This document shows positions 26,452-34,914 of a stretch of 64,000 nt of DNA, in pieces. This stretch comes from an uncultured Allomuricauda sp. (GTDB lineage: Bacteria; Bacteroidota; Bacteroidia; Flavobacteriales; Flavobacteriaceae), in NCBI RefSeq assembly GCF_947499695.1, contig NZ_CANMPQ010000001.1, positions 1,240,001-1,304,000 on the forward strand, read 5' to 3'. The number at the start of each line of letters is the position of its first letter. The first letter of the stretch is position 1. The notes beneath the pieces were generated by a model, which saw only the letters and a list, made by a program, of their open reading frames with translations, did not search any database and was not told the origin of the DNA. A program made the position numbers and the translations under genes.

Positions 26452-28326
26452 ATGAATCTGTTGACCGTTGAAAACATCTCAAAATCGTACGGAGAGCTGG
26501 TACTTTTTTCCAATATCTCTTTTGGAATCAATAAGGACCAAAAGATAGCTCTTGTTGCTAAAAACGGTAGTGGAAAAACCTCTATTCTTAACATTATTTC
26601 GGGTAAAGACACCTCTGAAACAGGTCAAATAACCAGTCGCAAAGGCATTCAAATTGCCTTTTTGGAACAAGAACCCAACTTGAACCCAAATTTGACGGTG
26701 GAGGAGACTATTTTCAGTTCAGAAAATGCCATTTTAAAAGTTATCTCCGATTACGAAAAAGCGGTTCTAAATCCAGATGAATCGGAGCAATACCAAAAGG
26801 CATTTGAAGCTATGGAACGCCACAATGCCTGGGATTTTGAAACACAGTACAAACAAATCCTGTTCAAACTACATCTGGATCAATTGGATTTGAAAGTGGG
26901 CAAGCTTTCTGGCGGACAAAAAAAACGGTTGGCATTGGCCAATGCCTTATTGAACAAACCCGACTTGCTCATTTTGGATGAGCCGACCAACCATTTGGAC
27001 CTTGAAATGATAGAATGGCTCGAAGCCTACTTTGCCAAAGAAAACATTACACTTTTCATGGTCACCCACGATCGTTATTTTCTAGAAAGGGTTTGTAATG
27101 AGATTATTGAACTCGACAATAACCAATTATATAGCTACAAGGGCAACTATTCATATTATCTAAGGGAAAAGGACGCCAGAATGGAGCGTGAGGAAGTGGA
27201 ACAACATAAATCCAAACTTCTTTTTAAAAAGGAATTGGATTGGATGCGAAGACAACCCAAGGCCAGAACAACCAAATCCAAGTCTCGAATCGATGATTTC
27301 AATGAAATCAAGAAAAAGGCGCATCAAAGAAGGTCTGATCATCAGATTCAACTCGAATTGAACATGGAACGTTTGGGGAGTAAAATTTTAGAACTTCACA
27401 ACGTTTCAAAATCTTATGGGGATAAAATAATTTTAGAAAAATTCGATTACAACTTCACCAAAGGTGAGCGTGCAGGTATTATAGGGCAAAACGGCACTGG
27501 AAAGTCTACCTTTCTTAATATCATCACACAAAAAGAATCTATAGATGGCGGTAAAGTAGTTATAGGGGACACTTTAAAGTTTGGATATTATACCCAAAAA
27601 GGAATCCCGGTTAAAGAAGGGCAAAAGGTTATTGAGGTCATTCGGGAATATGGCGATTACATTCCATTGAAAAAGGGAAAGCAAATATCTGCCCAACAAC
27701 TGTTGGAACGATTTCTATTTGACCGAAAAAAGCAGTACGATTTTGTAGAAAAACTAAGCGGAGGAGAGCGAAAACGACTGTATTTGTGCACGGTTCTTAT
27801 CCAGAATCCCAATTTTCTGATATTGGATGAGCCAACAAACGATCTCGATATTGTCACTTTAAATGTTTTGGAAAGTTTTTTACTTGATTTTCCTGGATGC
27901 TTAATAGTAGTGTCCCACGATCGTTATTTTATGGACAAAATTGTGGATCACCTATTTGTTTTTAAAGGAAATGGAGTAGTTGACAACTTTCCGGGAAATT
28001 ATTCCGATTATCGTGCATATGAGGATAGCAGGGTAATTGCCGAACGTGAAGCCAAAAGCAACTCGGAAAAAGTTGTAAAAAGCAATTGGAAAGAAAAAGA
28101 CGATTCTAGAAAGTTGTCCTATGCAGAACAAAAGGAACATAACAAGCTTGAGAAGGAAATACAAAAATTAGAGCAGCAGAAAGAAGCGCTCCAAAACAAA
28201 TTCACCGATGCCGATCTATCCGGGGAAGAAATCAACCAATTATCCATTGAACTCAAAGAGATTTCCAACACCTTGGAAGAAAAGACGGAACGTTGGTTTG
28301 AATTATCGGCTATATTGGAAGGTTAA
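26452..28326 (+). CDS. ABC-F family ATPase (Uup/EttA-like)
   Basis: A soluble twin-ABC protein of 624 residues without transmembrane segments. The first cassette has Walker A AKNGSGKTS and signature LSGGQKKRLALA; the second has Walker A GQNGTGKST and LSGGERKRLYLC. Walker B strings end DEPTNHLDL and DEPTNDLDI. A charged interdomain linker (about 235-300) and a C-terminal coiled coil (about 555-620) match Uup. ABC-F proteins act on ribosomes or, for Uup, on DNA and ribosome assembly; drug-resistance members exist, but nothing here points to one. Confidence 0.93.
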   Translation: MNLLTVENISKSYGELVLFSNISFGINKDQKIALVAKNGSGKTSILNIISGKDTSETGQITSRKGIQIAFLEQEPNLNPNLTVEETIFSSENAILKVISDYEKAVLNPDESEQYQKAFEAMERHNAWDFETQYKQILFKLHLDQLDLKVGKLSGGQKKRLALANALLNKPDLLILDEPTNHLDLEMIEWLEAYFAKENITLFMVTHDRYFLERVCNEIIELDNNQLYSYKGNYSYYLREKDARMEREEVEQHKSKLLFKKELDWMRRQPKARTTKSKSRIDDFNEIKKKAHQRRSDHQIQLELNMERLGSKILELHNVSKSYGDKIILEKFDYNFTKGERAGIIGQNGTGKSTFLNIITQKESIDGGKVVIGDTLKFGYYTQKGIPVKEGQKVIEVIREYGDYIPLKKGKQISAQQLLERFLFDRKKQYDFVEKLSGGERKRLYLCTVLIQNPNFLILDEPTNDLDIVTLNVLESFLLDFPGCLIVVSHDRYFMDKIVDHLFVFKGNGVVDNFPGNYSDYRAYEDSRVIAEREAKSNSEKVVKSNWKEKDDSRKLSYAEQKEHNKLEKEIQKLEQQKEALQNKFTDADLSGEEINQLSIELKEISNTLEEKTERWFELSAILEG

Positions 28327-28360
28327 CAAAATGTCCGCGTCAAGACTTTAGGAGTATTTC

Positions 28361-28861
28361 ATGTTCTTCAAATTAAAATCATATTTCAATTTTCTTTTAA
28401 AATCTACCAATCAACATGGGGTGCACTCCCCGTTTGTGTTTTCTTTTGTCACCAAATGCCTTTACACCAAGAAAAGATTACATGCACAAAAAACCATCAA
28501 CGTACTCCTAAAAAGCATCGATTATTTTGATTTTAGGCACCTCCAGATTTATGACAATCCTAAATTGAAAAGCACCATCTTAAACAGTTATCCCAAATTG
28601 AAATTCAATGAGCAGACAACGGATCTATTATTCATAAATGACTTAGATCAAAATGCCGTCCGTCATGTTCTTTCAATCAAAACGCTGCATAACAACAGTA
28701 TGTTACTTGTGGATGGCATCCATTCCAACCAAGAAAAAGAGAACATATGGAAACGCTTGATTCGTATTCCCAACATAACGGTTAGCCTTGATATGTATCA
28801 CTGTGGAGTACTTTTTTTACGTAAAGAACAAGAAAAAGAACATTTTACCATCCGGATTTAA
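28361..28861 (+). CDS. Methyltransferase-like protein with degenerate, shortened SAM-binding core
   Basis: A 166-residue protein. The N-terminus (FNFLLKSTNQHGVHSPFVFSFVTKCLY) and the C-terminus (GVLFLRKEQEKEHFTIRI) match the flavobacterial class I SAM-dependent methyltransferase family that I recall as about 240 residues long. In between, the glycine-rich SAM loop is absent: the equivalent segment reads HLQIYDNPKLKST, and roughly 70 residues of the Rossmann core are missing. It keeps a remnant of the strand-4 acid (LLVDGIHSN). It is probably not catalytic. The frame is intact with no stop, so it may be a repurposed paralogue. It is followed closely by a microprotein gene and the cobalamin adenosyltransferase gene. 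Confidence 0.72.
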   Translation: MFFKLKSYFNFLLKSTNQHGVHSPFVFSFVTKCLYTKKRLHAQKTINVLLKSIDYFDFRHLQIYDNPKLKSTILNSYPKLKFNEQTTDLLFINDLDQNAVRHVLSIKTLHNNSMLLVDGIHSNQEKENIWKRLIRIPNITVSLDMYHCGVLFLRKEQEKEHFTIRI

Positions 28862-28890
28862 AAAGGTAATTTTAGACAAAGAATTCGTGT

Positions 28891-29034
28891 ATGCAAGGCA
28901 ATGTAATCTATTATCTTCTCGGGATTTTGGCCATTATTTACTTGGCAGTACTTTTCAAGAACAAGCGAGGCAGACGGGAACGAAAGTCCCGAAAATTTAT
29001 GGATGGCAAAAGAAAACATGAAAATAACCAATGA
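28891..29034 (+). CDS. 47-residue single-pass membrane microprotein
   Basis: A short gene: MQGNVIYYLLGILAIIYLAVLFKN forms one transmembrane helix, followed by a strongly basic tail (KRGRRERKSRKFMDGKRKHENNQ) on the probable cytoplasmic side. It fits exactly between the methyltransferase-like gene (30-base gap) and the adenosyltransferase gene (49-base gap) in the same orientation. I have the impression that small proteins with a RKSR.FMDGKR tail occur at this place in other flavobacteria. The function is unknown. Confidence 0.6.
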   Translation: MQGNVIYYLLGILAIIYLAVLFKNKRGRRERKSRKFMDGKRKHENNQ

Positions 29035-29083
29035 TCAGTGCGTATCTGCAATTGCCAATTCACAAGTTGATTCCTAGAGAAGT

Positions 29084-29641
29084 ATGAAAATCTACACCAA
29101 AACAGGGGATAAAGGGACCACGGCATTATTTACGGGAAAGAGAGTCGCCAAACACCACATCCGTATAGAAAGCTATGGTACTATTGATGAGCTCAACTCT
29201 TTTTTAGGTTTAATACGAGACCAAGAGATAGATGAGCACTCAAAAGAGACATTGGCTCTTATCCAAAACAAATTGTTCACCGTGGGTGCTATTTTAGCTA
29301 CTGAACCAAAAAAAGAAAATCGATTAAAGATTCCCAGAATTTCTGATGATGACATTACTTTGTTGGAGAACGAAATGGACCAAATGAATGAAGAACTCCC
29401 CGAAATGACCCATTTTATTCTTCCAGGTGGACACACCACAGTGTCATACTGTCATATTGCCCGAACTGTTTGTCGCAGAGCAGAACGCATGGCATCATAC
29501 CTCAACGAAAATGAGCCCCTGCCAAACAATCTACTTTCCTATATAAATAGACTTTCCGACTACCTTTTTGTATTGGCACGAAAGTTGTCAAAGGATTTGC
29601 GGGCCCAAGAAGTGAAATGGATTCCTGAAAAATTAGACTAA
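29084..29641 (+). CDS. ATP:cob(I)alamin adenosyltransferase (PduO type)
   Basis: Makes adenosylcobalamin from cob(I)alamin and ATP. The 185 residues form the PduO-type five-helix bundle with the ATP-binding N-terminus YTKTGDKGTTALFTGKRV, the ELNSFLG helix, ARTVCRRAERMA and a C-terminal YINRLSDYLFVLAR. This is not the CobA/BtuR P-loop type. It supplies cofactor to AdoCbl enzymes such as methylmalonyl-CoA mutase. meaB, the chaperone of that mutase, lies 14 kb away in this window, but no mutase does. No cobalamin riboswitch precedes it. Confidence 0.92.
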   Translation: MKIYTKTGDKGTTALFTGKRVAKHHIRIESYGTIDELNSFLGLIRDQEIDEHSKETLALIQNKLFTVGAILATEPKKENRLKIPRISDDDITLLENEMDQMNEELPEMTHFILPGGHTTVSYCHIARTVCRRAERMASYLNENEPLPNNLLSYINRLSDYLFVLARKLSKDLRAQEVKWIPEKLD

Positions 29642-29708
29642 TAAATTGCTTTTTTCTGCGTTACAGAGTAACATGCAGAAAATATTTTTCAAATAATTCC
29701 GATTTTGC

Positions 29709-29738
29709 TTGACAAATTGGGTTTAAAAATTATTTTTG
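29709..29738 (+). promoter_or_regulatory. Promoter of the DUF2795 gene
   Basis: TTG (29709-29711), exactly 19 bases, then TATTTTTG (29731-29738): a full match to the Bacteroidota TTG-N19-TAnnTTTG promoter. The start would fall near 29745, about 20 bases before the ATG. It is the best promoter match in the window. Confidence 0.65.
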
Positions 29739-29765
29739 CAAAAAATTTAAAATCAAACCGTTACT

Positions 29766-29990
29766 ATGTACTGGACATTAGAATTAGCTTCATATTTAAG
29801 TGATGCGCCTTGGCCAGCCACCAAAGACGAATTAATAGATTATGCCATCCGTACTGGAGCTCCTTTGGAAGTTGTAGAAAATTTACAATCCATGGAAGAG
29901 GAAGGTGGCGAAATTTACGAGTCCATCGAGGAAATATGGCCCGACTATCCCACCGAGGAAGATTACCTCTGGAATGAGGACGAGTATTAG
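29766..29990 (+). CDS. DUF2795 small acidic protein
   Basis: A 74-residue protein. The N-terminal half, MYWTLELASYLSDAPWPATKDELIDYAIRTG, is the DUF2795 helical fold; the C-terminal half is strongly acidic (EEEGGEIYESIEEIW...EEDYLWNEDEY). The family has no established role. The gene has its own strong promoter and its own terminator, so it is a monocistronic, probably well-expressed small protein between the adenosyltransferase gene and secA. Confidence 0.88.
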   Translation: MYWTLELASYLSDAPWPATKDELIDYAIRTGAPLEVVENLQSMEEEGGEIYESIEEIWPDYPTEEDYLWNEDEY

Positions 29991-30016
29991 ATATACAAAA
30001 ACACAAACACTTATTA

Positions 30017-30040
30017 AAAGTCTCATTTGAGGCTTTTTTT
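30017..30040 (+). terminator. Intrinsic terminator after the DUF2795 gene
   Basis: AAAGTCTCA and TGAGGCTTT form an 8-9 bp hairpin with one G-T pair and a tiny loop, followed by eight T residues. Its T-tract leads into the candidate secA -7 box. Confidence 0.75.
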
Positions 30041-30044
30041 TATG

Positions 30045-30052
30045 TAATTTTG
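30045..30052 (+). promoter_or_regulatory. Candidate -7 element (TAATTTTG) for secA
   Basis: TAATTTTG matches TAnnTTTG five bases after the terminator T-tract of the previous gene. The nearest TTG (30027-30029) is inside the terminator hairpin and only 15 bases away. A start near 30058 would give a leader of about 65 bases before the secA ATG. Confidence 0.42.
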
Positions 30053-30124
30053 GCAGCCTAGCAAAAGGATTTCGACCACTCTTTACAATGGAACGGCTTT
30101 TGCAATCCAAAAGAAAAATTATTC

Positions 30125-33100
30125 ATGAGCTTTATTAATTCCGTACTAAAGGTTTTTGTAGGTGATAAATCTGAAAAAGACGTAAAGGCATTACAACCTT
30201 TGGTAAATGAAATAAAATCCTTTGAACAACAGCTTGAAGGACTCACCAATGACGAACTAAGACAGAAAACAGTTGCTTTTAAGGCGAAGATCCAAGAGGA
30301 TTGTCAGGAGATCAACGACCAAATAGCCAAGCTTCAGGAAGAAATCCAAAATTCGACAGATATAGATCGAAATGAGGAGATCTATACCGAAATTGATAAG
30401 CTCAATGAAGAAGCATATAAAATTTCCGAAAATACGTTAAACACAATCCTTCCGGAAGCCTTCGCGGTGGTAAAGGAAACAGCAAAACGATTTACCGAGA
30501 ATGAGACCCTTTCTGTTACTGCAACGGAATTTGACCGTTCGCTTTCGGGTTCAAAAGATTATGTGACCTTGGAAGGTGATAGTGCCGTATGGAAGAATTC
30601 TTGGGACGCCGCGGGAAAGGAAGTTACTTGGGATATGATCCATTACGATGTACAATTAATCGGTGGAATCACACTGCATCAAGGTAAGATAGCCGAAATG
30701 CACACAGGAGAAGGAAAGACCTTGGTAGCCACACTCCCACTCTATCTTAACGCATTGCCAGGAAAAGGAGCCCATTTGGTTACGGTAAACGACTATTTGG
30801 CCAAAAGGGATAGTGCTTGGATGGCGCCTATTTTTGAATTCCATGGACTTTCTGTAGACTGTATTGATAAGCATCAGCCTAATTCAGATGGAAGAAGAGC
30901 TGCTTACAATGCTGATATCACCTACGGAACCAACAACGAATTTGGTTTTGATTATCTGCGGGATAATATGGCACATACTCCAGGTGATTTGGTACAGCCA
31001 CCACATCATTATGCCATTGTAGATGAGGTCGATTCTGTACTTATTGATGATGCACGAACGCCTTTAATCATATCAGGACCAGTTCCTGAAGGAGATAGAC
31101 ACGAATTCAACGAATTAAAACCCAAAGTTGGTGACATCGTTCAAAAACAACGTCAACATTTGACTGGGGTTTTGGCAGAAGCTAAAAAGCTGATTAAAGA
31201 AGGAGATACCAAAGAAGGCGGTTTCCTTTTATTACGTGTACACAGAGGTTTGCCCAAAAACAAGGCCTTAATCAAGTTTTTAAGTGAAGAAGGCGTAAAA
31301 CAGCTGCTTCAAAAAACGGAGAACTTCTATATGCAAGACAATAATCGGGAGATGCCCAAGGTAGATGCCGACCTATTGTTTACCATTGATGAAAAAAACA
31401 ATCAGATTGAATTGACTGACAAAGGAGTCGATTACATTTCTGGTGACCAGGATAAGGATTTCTTTGTGATGCCCGACATTGGCGGTGAAATTGCAAAGAT
31501 TGAAGAGCAAGAACTGGAAATCGAAAAAGAAGCTGAACTCAAGGAAGAACTTTTTAAAGATTTCGCTGTAAAAAGTGAACGCATCCATACCATGAGCCAG
31601 TTGCTTAAAGCCTATACACTGTTTGAAAAGGATGTGGAATATGTGGTGATGGACAACAAAGTAATGATTGTTGATGAGCAAACTGGTCGTATCATGGACG
31701 GACGTCGCTATTCGGACGGATTGCACCAGGCCATTGAGGCGAAGGAAAATGTGAAGATTGAGGCCATGACTCAAACCTTTGCTACCATTACCCTTCAGAA
31801 TTACTTTAGAATGTATAACAAGTTGGCTGGGATGACCGGTACAGCGGTTACTGAAGCTGGCGAATTCTGGGAAATTTATAAGCTGGATGTGATGGAAATT
31901 CCAACCAACCGTCCAATCGCAAGAGATGACCGTCATGATTTGATATACAAGACCAAGCGGGAAAAATATAACGCAATTATTGAAGAAGTTACAGAGCTTT
32001 CCAACGCAGGCAGACCGGTTCTAATAGGTACCACCTCAGTGGAAATATCAGAATTGCTTTCAAAATTGCTTAGCGTTCGTAAAGTTCCACATAACGTATT
32101 GAACGCCAAATTGCATAAAAAAGAGGCTGACATCGTGGCTGAAGCCGGTAAAGGCGGCATTGTTACCATTGCTACCAACATGGCAGGTCGTGGAACAGAT
32201 ATTAAATTAAGTGATGAAGTAAAAGCTGCTGGCGGTCTAGCTATTGTAGGAACTGAGAGGCACGATTCAAGACGCGTTGACAGGCAGCTACGTGGACGTT
32301 CTGGACGTCAGGGAGATGTAGGAAGCTCCCAGTTCTATGTTTCTTTAGAAGATAACCTAATGCGTTTGTTCGGATCTGACCGTGTGGCCAAAATGATGGA
32401 CCGTATGGGACTTGAAGAAGGTGAAGTCATTCAGCATTCGATGATGACAAAATCCATTGAGCGTGCCCAAAAGAAAGTAGAGGAAAACAACTTTGGCATT
32501 CGTAAGCGTCTGTTGGAATATGATGATGTCATGAACGCCCAGCGCGAGGTGGTATACAAAAGGAGACGTCACGCCTTACAAGGTGAGCGTTTGAAGGTGG
32601 ATGTTGCCAATATGATCTACGATACTTGTGAAGTCATTGCAGAGACTAATAAAATGGCAGATGATTTCAAAAACTTCGAGTTTGAACTCATTAAATATTT
32701 CTCGATAACCTCTCCGGTCAATGAGGAAGAGTTTAAAAGGTTGAGTTTTCAAGAAATTGCTAATACAGTTTACAAAGGAGCATACGATTTCTATCAGCAA
32801 AAAATGGAGCGGAGTGCCACCGTGGCCTTCCCTGTCATCAAAAAAGTATACGAAGATCAATCCAATAAATTCGAACGTATTGTAGTTCCCTTTACGGATG
32901 GAATCAAAACCCTAAATGTCGTTACCAACTTGGAGGCTGCATACAGCAGTAATGGAACACAATTAATTACCGATTTTGAGAAAAATATTTCCTTAGCCAT
33001 CATAGATGATTCGTGGAAGACGCATCTGCGAAAAATGGATGAATTGAAACAATCGGTGCAATTGGCGGTACATGAGCAAAAGGACCCGCTTTTGATCTAT

Positions 33101-33487
33101 AAGTTCGAAGCCTTTGAATTATTCAAGGAAATGATCGATAAGGTAAACAAGGAAATCATTTCATTCCTGTTTAAAGGAGAATTACCTTCCGAGAATACCA
33201 ATCCTATTCAAGAAGCGGGGAACGTTCGAAGACCAAAGGAAAATTTGCAGACTTCTAAGGAAGAAATTCCAAATAGTGATGAATTGGCCGCTCAAAACAG
33301 GGCCGTAGGTCAGACCCAAGGAAGAAGGCCTCAGGTAACCGAAACCATAGTTCGTGAAAAACCGAAAATTGGTAGGAATGACAGGGTTACCATAAAAAAT
33401 ATCATGTCAGGCGAAAGCAAAACTGTTAAATACAAACAAGCCGAACCACTTATTGATAAAGGCGAGTGGGTGCTTGTAGAGGAGTAA
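30125..33487 (+). CDS. secA: Protein translocase ATPase SecA
   Basis: The motor of Sec-dependent export. The 1120 residues are much longer than E. coli SecA (901). All motor motifs are present: MHTGEGKTLVATL, YGTNNEFGFDYLRDN, VDEVDSVLIDDARTPLIISG, LAGMTGTAVTEAGEF, ATNMAGRGTDIKL and RGRSGRQGDVGSSQF. Extra length lies near residues 55-95 (acidic, coiled-coil-like) and in the preprotein-binding region after LIISGPVPEG (about 320-420). The C-terminus ends KYKQAEPLIDKGEWVLVEE and lacks the CxCx8CH zinc/SecB tail, as expected in Bacteroidota. The gene is followed by a strong terminator. Confidence 0.97.
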   Translation: MSFINSVLKVFVGDKSEKDVKALQPLVNEIKSFEQQLEGLTNDELRQKTVAFKAKIQEDCQEINDQIAKLQEEIQNSTDIDRNEEIYTEIDKLNEEAYKISENTLNTILPEAFAVVKETAKRFTENETLSVTATEFDRSLSGSKDYVTLEGDSAVWKNSWDAAGKEVTWDMIHYDVQLIGGITLHQGKIAEMHTGEGKTLVATLPLYLNALPGKGAHLVTVNDYLAKRDSAWMAPIFEFHGLSVDCIDKHQPNSDGRRAAYNADITYGTNNEFGFDYLRDNMAHTPGDLVQPPHHYAIVDEVDSVLIDDARTPLIISGPVPEGDRHEFNELKPKVGDIVQKQRQHLTGVLAEAKKLIKEGDTKEGGFLLLRVHRGLPKNKALIKFLSEEGVKQLLQKTENFYMQDNNREMPKVDADLLFTIDEKNNQIELTDKGVDYISGDQDKDFFVMPDIGGEIAKIEEQELEIEKEAELKEELFKDFAVKSERIHTMSQLLKAYTLFEKDVEYVVMDNKVMIVDEQTGRIMDGRRYSDGLHQAIEAKENVKIEAMTQTFATITLQNYFRMYNKLAGMTGTAVTEAGEFWEIYKLDVMEIPTNRPIARDDRHDLIYKTKREKYNAIIEEVTELSNAGRPVLIGTTSVEISELLSKLLSVRKVPHNVLNAKLHKKEADIVAEAGKGGIVTIATNMAGRGTDIKLSDEVKAAGGLAIVGTERHDSRRVDRQLRGRSGRQGDVGSSQFYVSLEDNLMRLFGSDRVAKMMDRMGLEEGEVIQHSMMTKSIERAQKKVEENNFGIRKRLLEYDDVMNAQREVVYKRRRHALQGERLKVDVANMIYDTCEVIAETNKMADDFKNFEFELIKYFSITSPVNEEEFKRLSFQEIANTVYKGAYDFYQQKMERSATVAFPVIKKVYEDQSNKFERIVVPFTDGIKTLNVVTNLEAAYSSNGTQLITDFEKNISLAIIDDSWKTHLRKMDELKQSVQLAVHEQKDPLLIYKFEAFELFKEMIDKVNKEIISFLFKGELPSENTNPIQEAGNVRRPKENLQTSKEEIPNSDELAAQNRAVGQTQGRRPQVTETIVREKPKIGRNDRVTIKNIMSGESKTVKYKQAEPLIDKGEWVLVEE

Positions 33488-33510
33488 TTTGCTTTATGGC
33501 AGACAACCTA

Positions 33511-33543
33511 AGTGACAGTTATTTATAGCTGTCACTTTTTTTA
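33511..33543 (+). terminator. Strong intrinsic terminator after secA
   Basis: AGTGACAG (33511-33518) and CTGTCACT (33529-33536) form a perfect 8-bp stem with a 10-base loop, running into eight T residues. It also rules out a TTG start at 33512 for the next gene. Confidence 0.85.
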
Positions 33544-33655
33544 TATAAAAAACATAATTAGATTTACAGCACAAACACCCCATATTAATTACTTGTGCTA
33601 CACAATTTTCAACCTTTTTCTTGTAGCAGAGAAGCACAACATCAGAGCGCAGTTC

Positions 33656-34873
33656 ATGAAAATGCCTTATAACGACAAATATCGTTTACAACAAAAATTA
33701 GATCTGGTGCTCAAAGTAAATTACAGCTCGGCCATTTTTGCTATTTTGTTTGGGTTGGTATGCCATTTTTTTCTTGATATAAAAGGTATAATTCCATATG
33801 CTTTCTTTGGATATGCAATTATTAATATTACTAACACTTTCCTATATACCAAACATAAAAACATAGCACTTACCTATAACTTTACTTCAATTATTTCTAT
33901 GGTTGGAGCCATCATAGTAACAGTGTATAGTGGCGGTATTCAAAGTCCGTTCATTTTTATTTTGGCCATTGTTGTTTTTACGGGTTATGTCACCACCATG
34001 GTATATGGTCAAATTTATCTTATTCTAAATCTGGCTGTTATTGCCATGCTGTTTTTATATGACCTTGGGGATTTTAGAATATCAGAAAATACAGTTCCAG
34101 AAGCATCTAGAAGTTGGTTTGCTTTTTTAAGTACCGTTTTCGCCGTTTACTTGTTAGGAGGGGTCGTGGGAAAAAATTTATTGCAAGCGCATATGCGATT
34201 GTATAAATCCCGAAACGAAATACAAGAACGCATAGGGGAAAAAGAAACCCTATTAAAAGAAGTTCATCATAGGGTAAAAAACAATTTACAAACAGTATCC
34301 AGTTTATTGAGTCTTCAATCTAGGACAATCGAAGATGAAAAGATAAGCGGTATCATCAGAAGTAGCCAAAACAGGGTGGTTTCCATGGCAATGGTTCATG
34401 AAATGTTGTACAAAAGAGATGATTATTTGTCCAAAATAGAACTTAAACCCTATGTAAAAGAACTCATAGAATATTTACTACGATCAGTGAAAGGTACTGG
34501 TAGTAACGTCAAGGTTGATTTGAACATTGAAGAAAATAAGCTTAGTATCGATACGGTTATCCCGCTAGGCTTAATTATTAATGAAACGATTACCAATGCT
34601 CTTAAGTATGGTATAATGGACGACCAAGGGGGTATAATCTCCTTATCCCTTAAAAAATTATCCAACAACCGTTACGAATTATATCTTGGCGATAACGGTG
34701 TAGGTTATTCCGAAAATTTTGATCCAAAAAACGCAAAATCCCTAGGACTTAAGCTTATTTATAATCTTACACGTCAGCTAAAAGGAACTTTAGCGAGGGA
34801 CCTTTCTAAAAAAGGAACCTATTATCGCATAGAATTTGAAGAAATTGTAGATGATTTCAATACAATCGGCTAA
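33656..34873 (+). CDS. Membrane sensor histidine kinase (HisKA_2 / HWE-like)
   Basis: A 405-residue kinase from the ATG at 33656; upstream in-frame codons run into the secA terminator. About six transmembrane helices (residues 20-185) act as the sensor, followed by a short coiled coil. The phosphoacceptor motif is KEVHHRVKNNLQTVSSLLSLQSR (His about 205), typical of HisKA_2 kinases. The ATP-binding domain has NETITNALKYG (N box), a GDNGVGY block and GLKLIYNLTRQLKG. No response regulator is adjacent, so it is an orphan kinase whose ligand is unknown. Confidence 0.87.
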   Translation: MKMPYNDKYRLQQKLDLVLKVNYSSAIFAILFGLVCHFFLDIKGIIPYAFFGYAIINITNTFLYTKHKNIALTYNFTSIISMVGAIIVTVYSGGIQSPFIFILAIVVFTGYVTTMVYGQIYLILNLAVIAMLFLYDLGDFRISENTVPEASRSWFAFLSTVFAVYLLGGVVGKNLLQAHMRLYKSRNEIQERIGEKETLLKEVHHRVKNNLQTVSSLLSLQSRTIEDEKISGIIRSSQNRVVSMAMVHEMLYKRDDYLSKIELKPYVKELIEYLLRSVKGTGSNVKVDLNIEENKLSIDTVIPLGLIINETITNALKYGIMDDQGGIISLSLKKLSNNRYELYLGDNGVGYSENFDPKNAKSLGLKLIYNLTRQLKGTLARDLSKKGTYYRIEFEEIVDDFNTIG

Positions 34874-34914
34874 AGCTTTTCCTATCTTTAACCGACTAAC
34901 AAATTCTTCATCAA

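Noticed and set aside
29035..29083. Cobalamin riboswitch before the adenosyltransferase gene
   Set aside because: The gap is only 49 bases and has no B12-box or room for the structure.
31373..31936. 187-codon antisense open frame inside secA
   Set aside because: It is in the complement of highly conserved secA coding sequence, and its His/Ile/Phe-rich composition is a shadow of the sense frame.
33512..33655. Upstream extension of the histidine kinase
   Set aside because: The in-frame start at 33512 is inside the secA terminator stem, and the ATG at 33656 begins the membrane domain properly.
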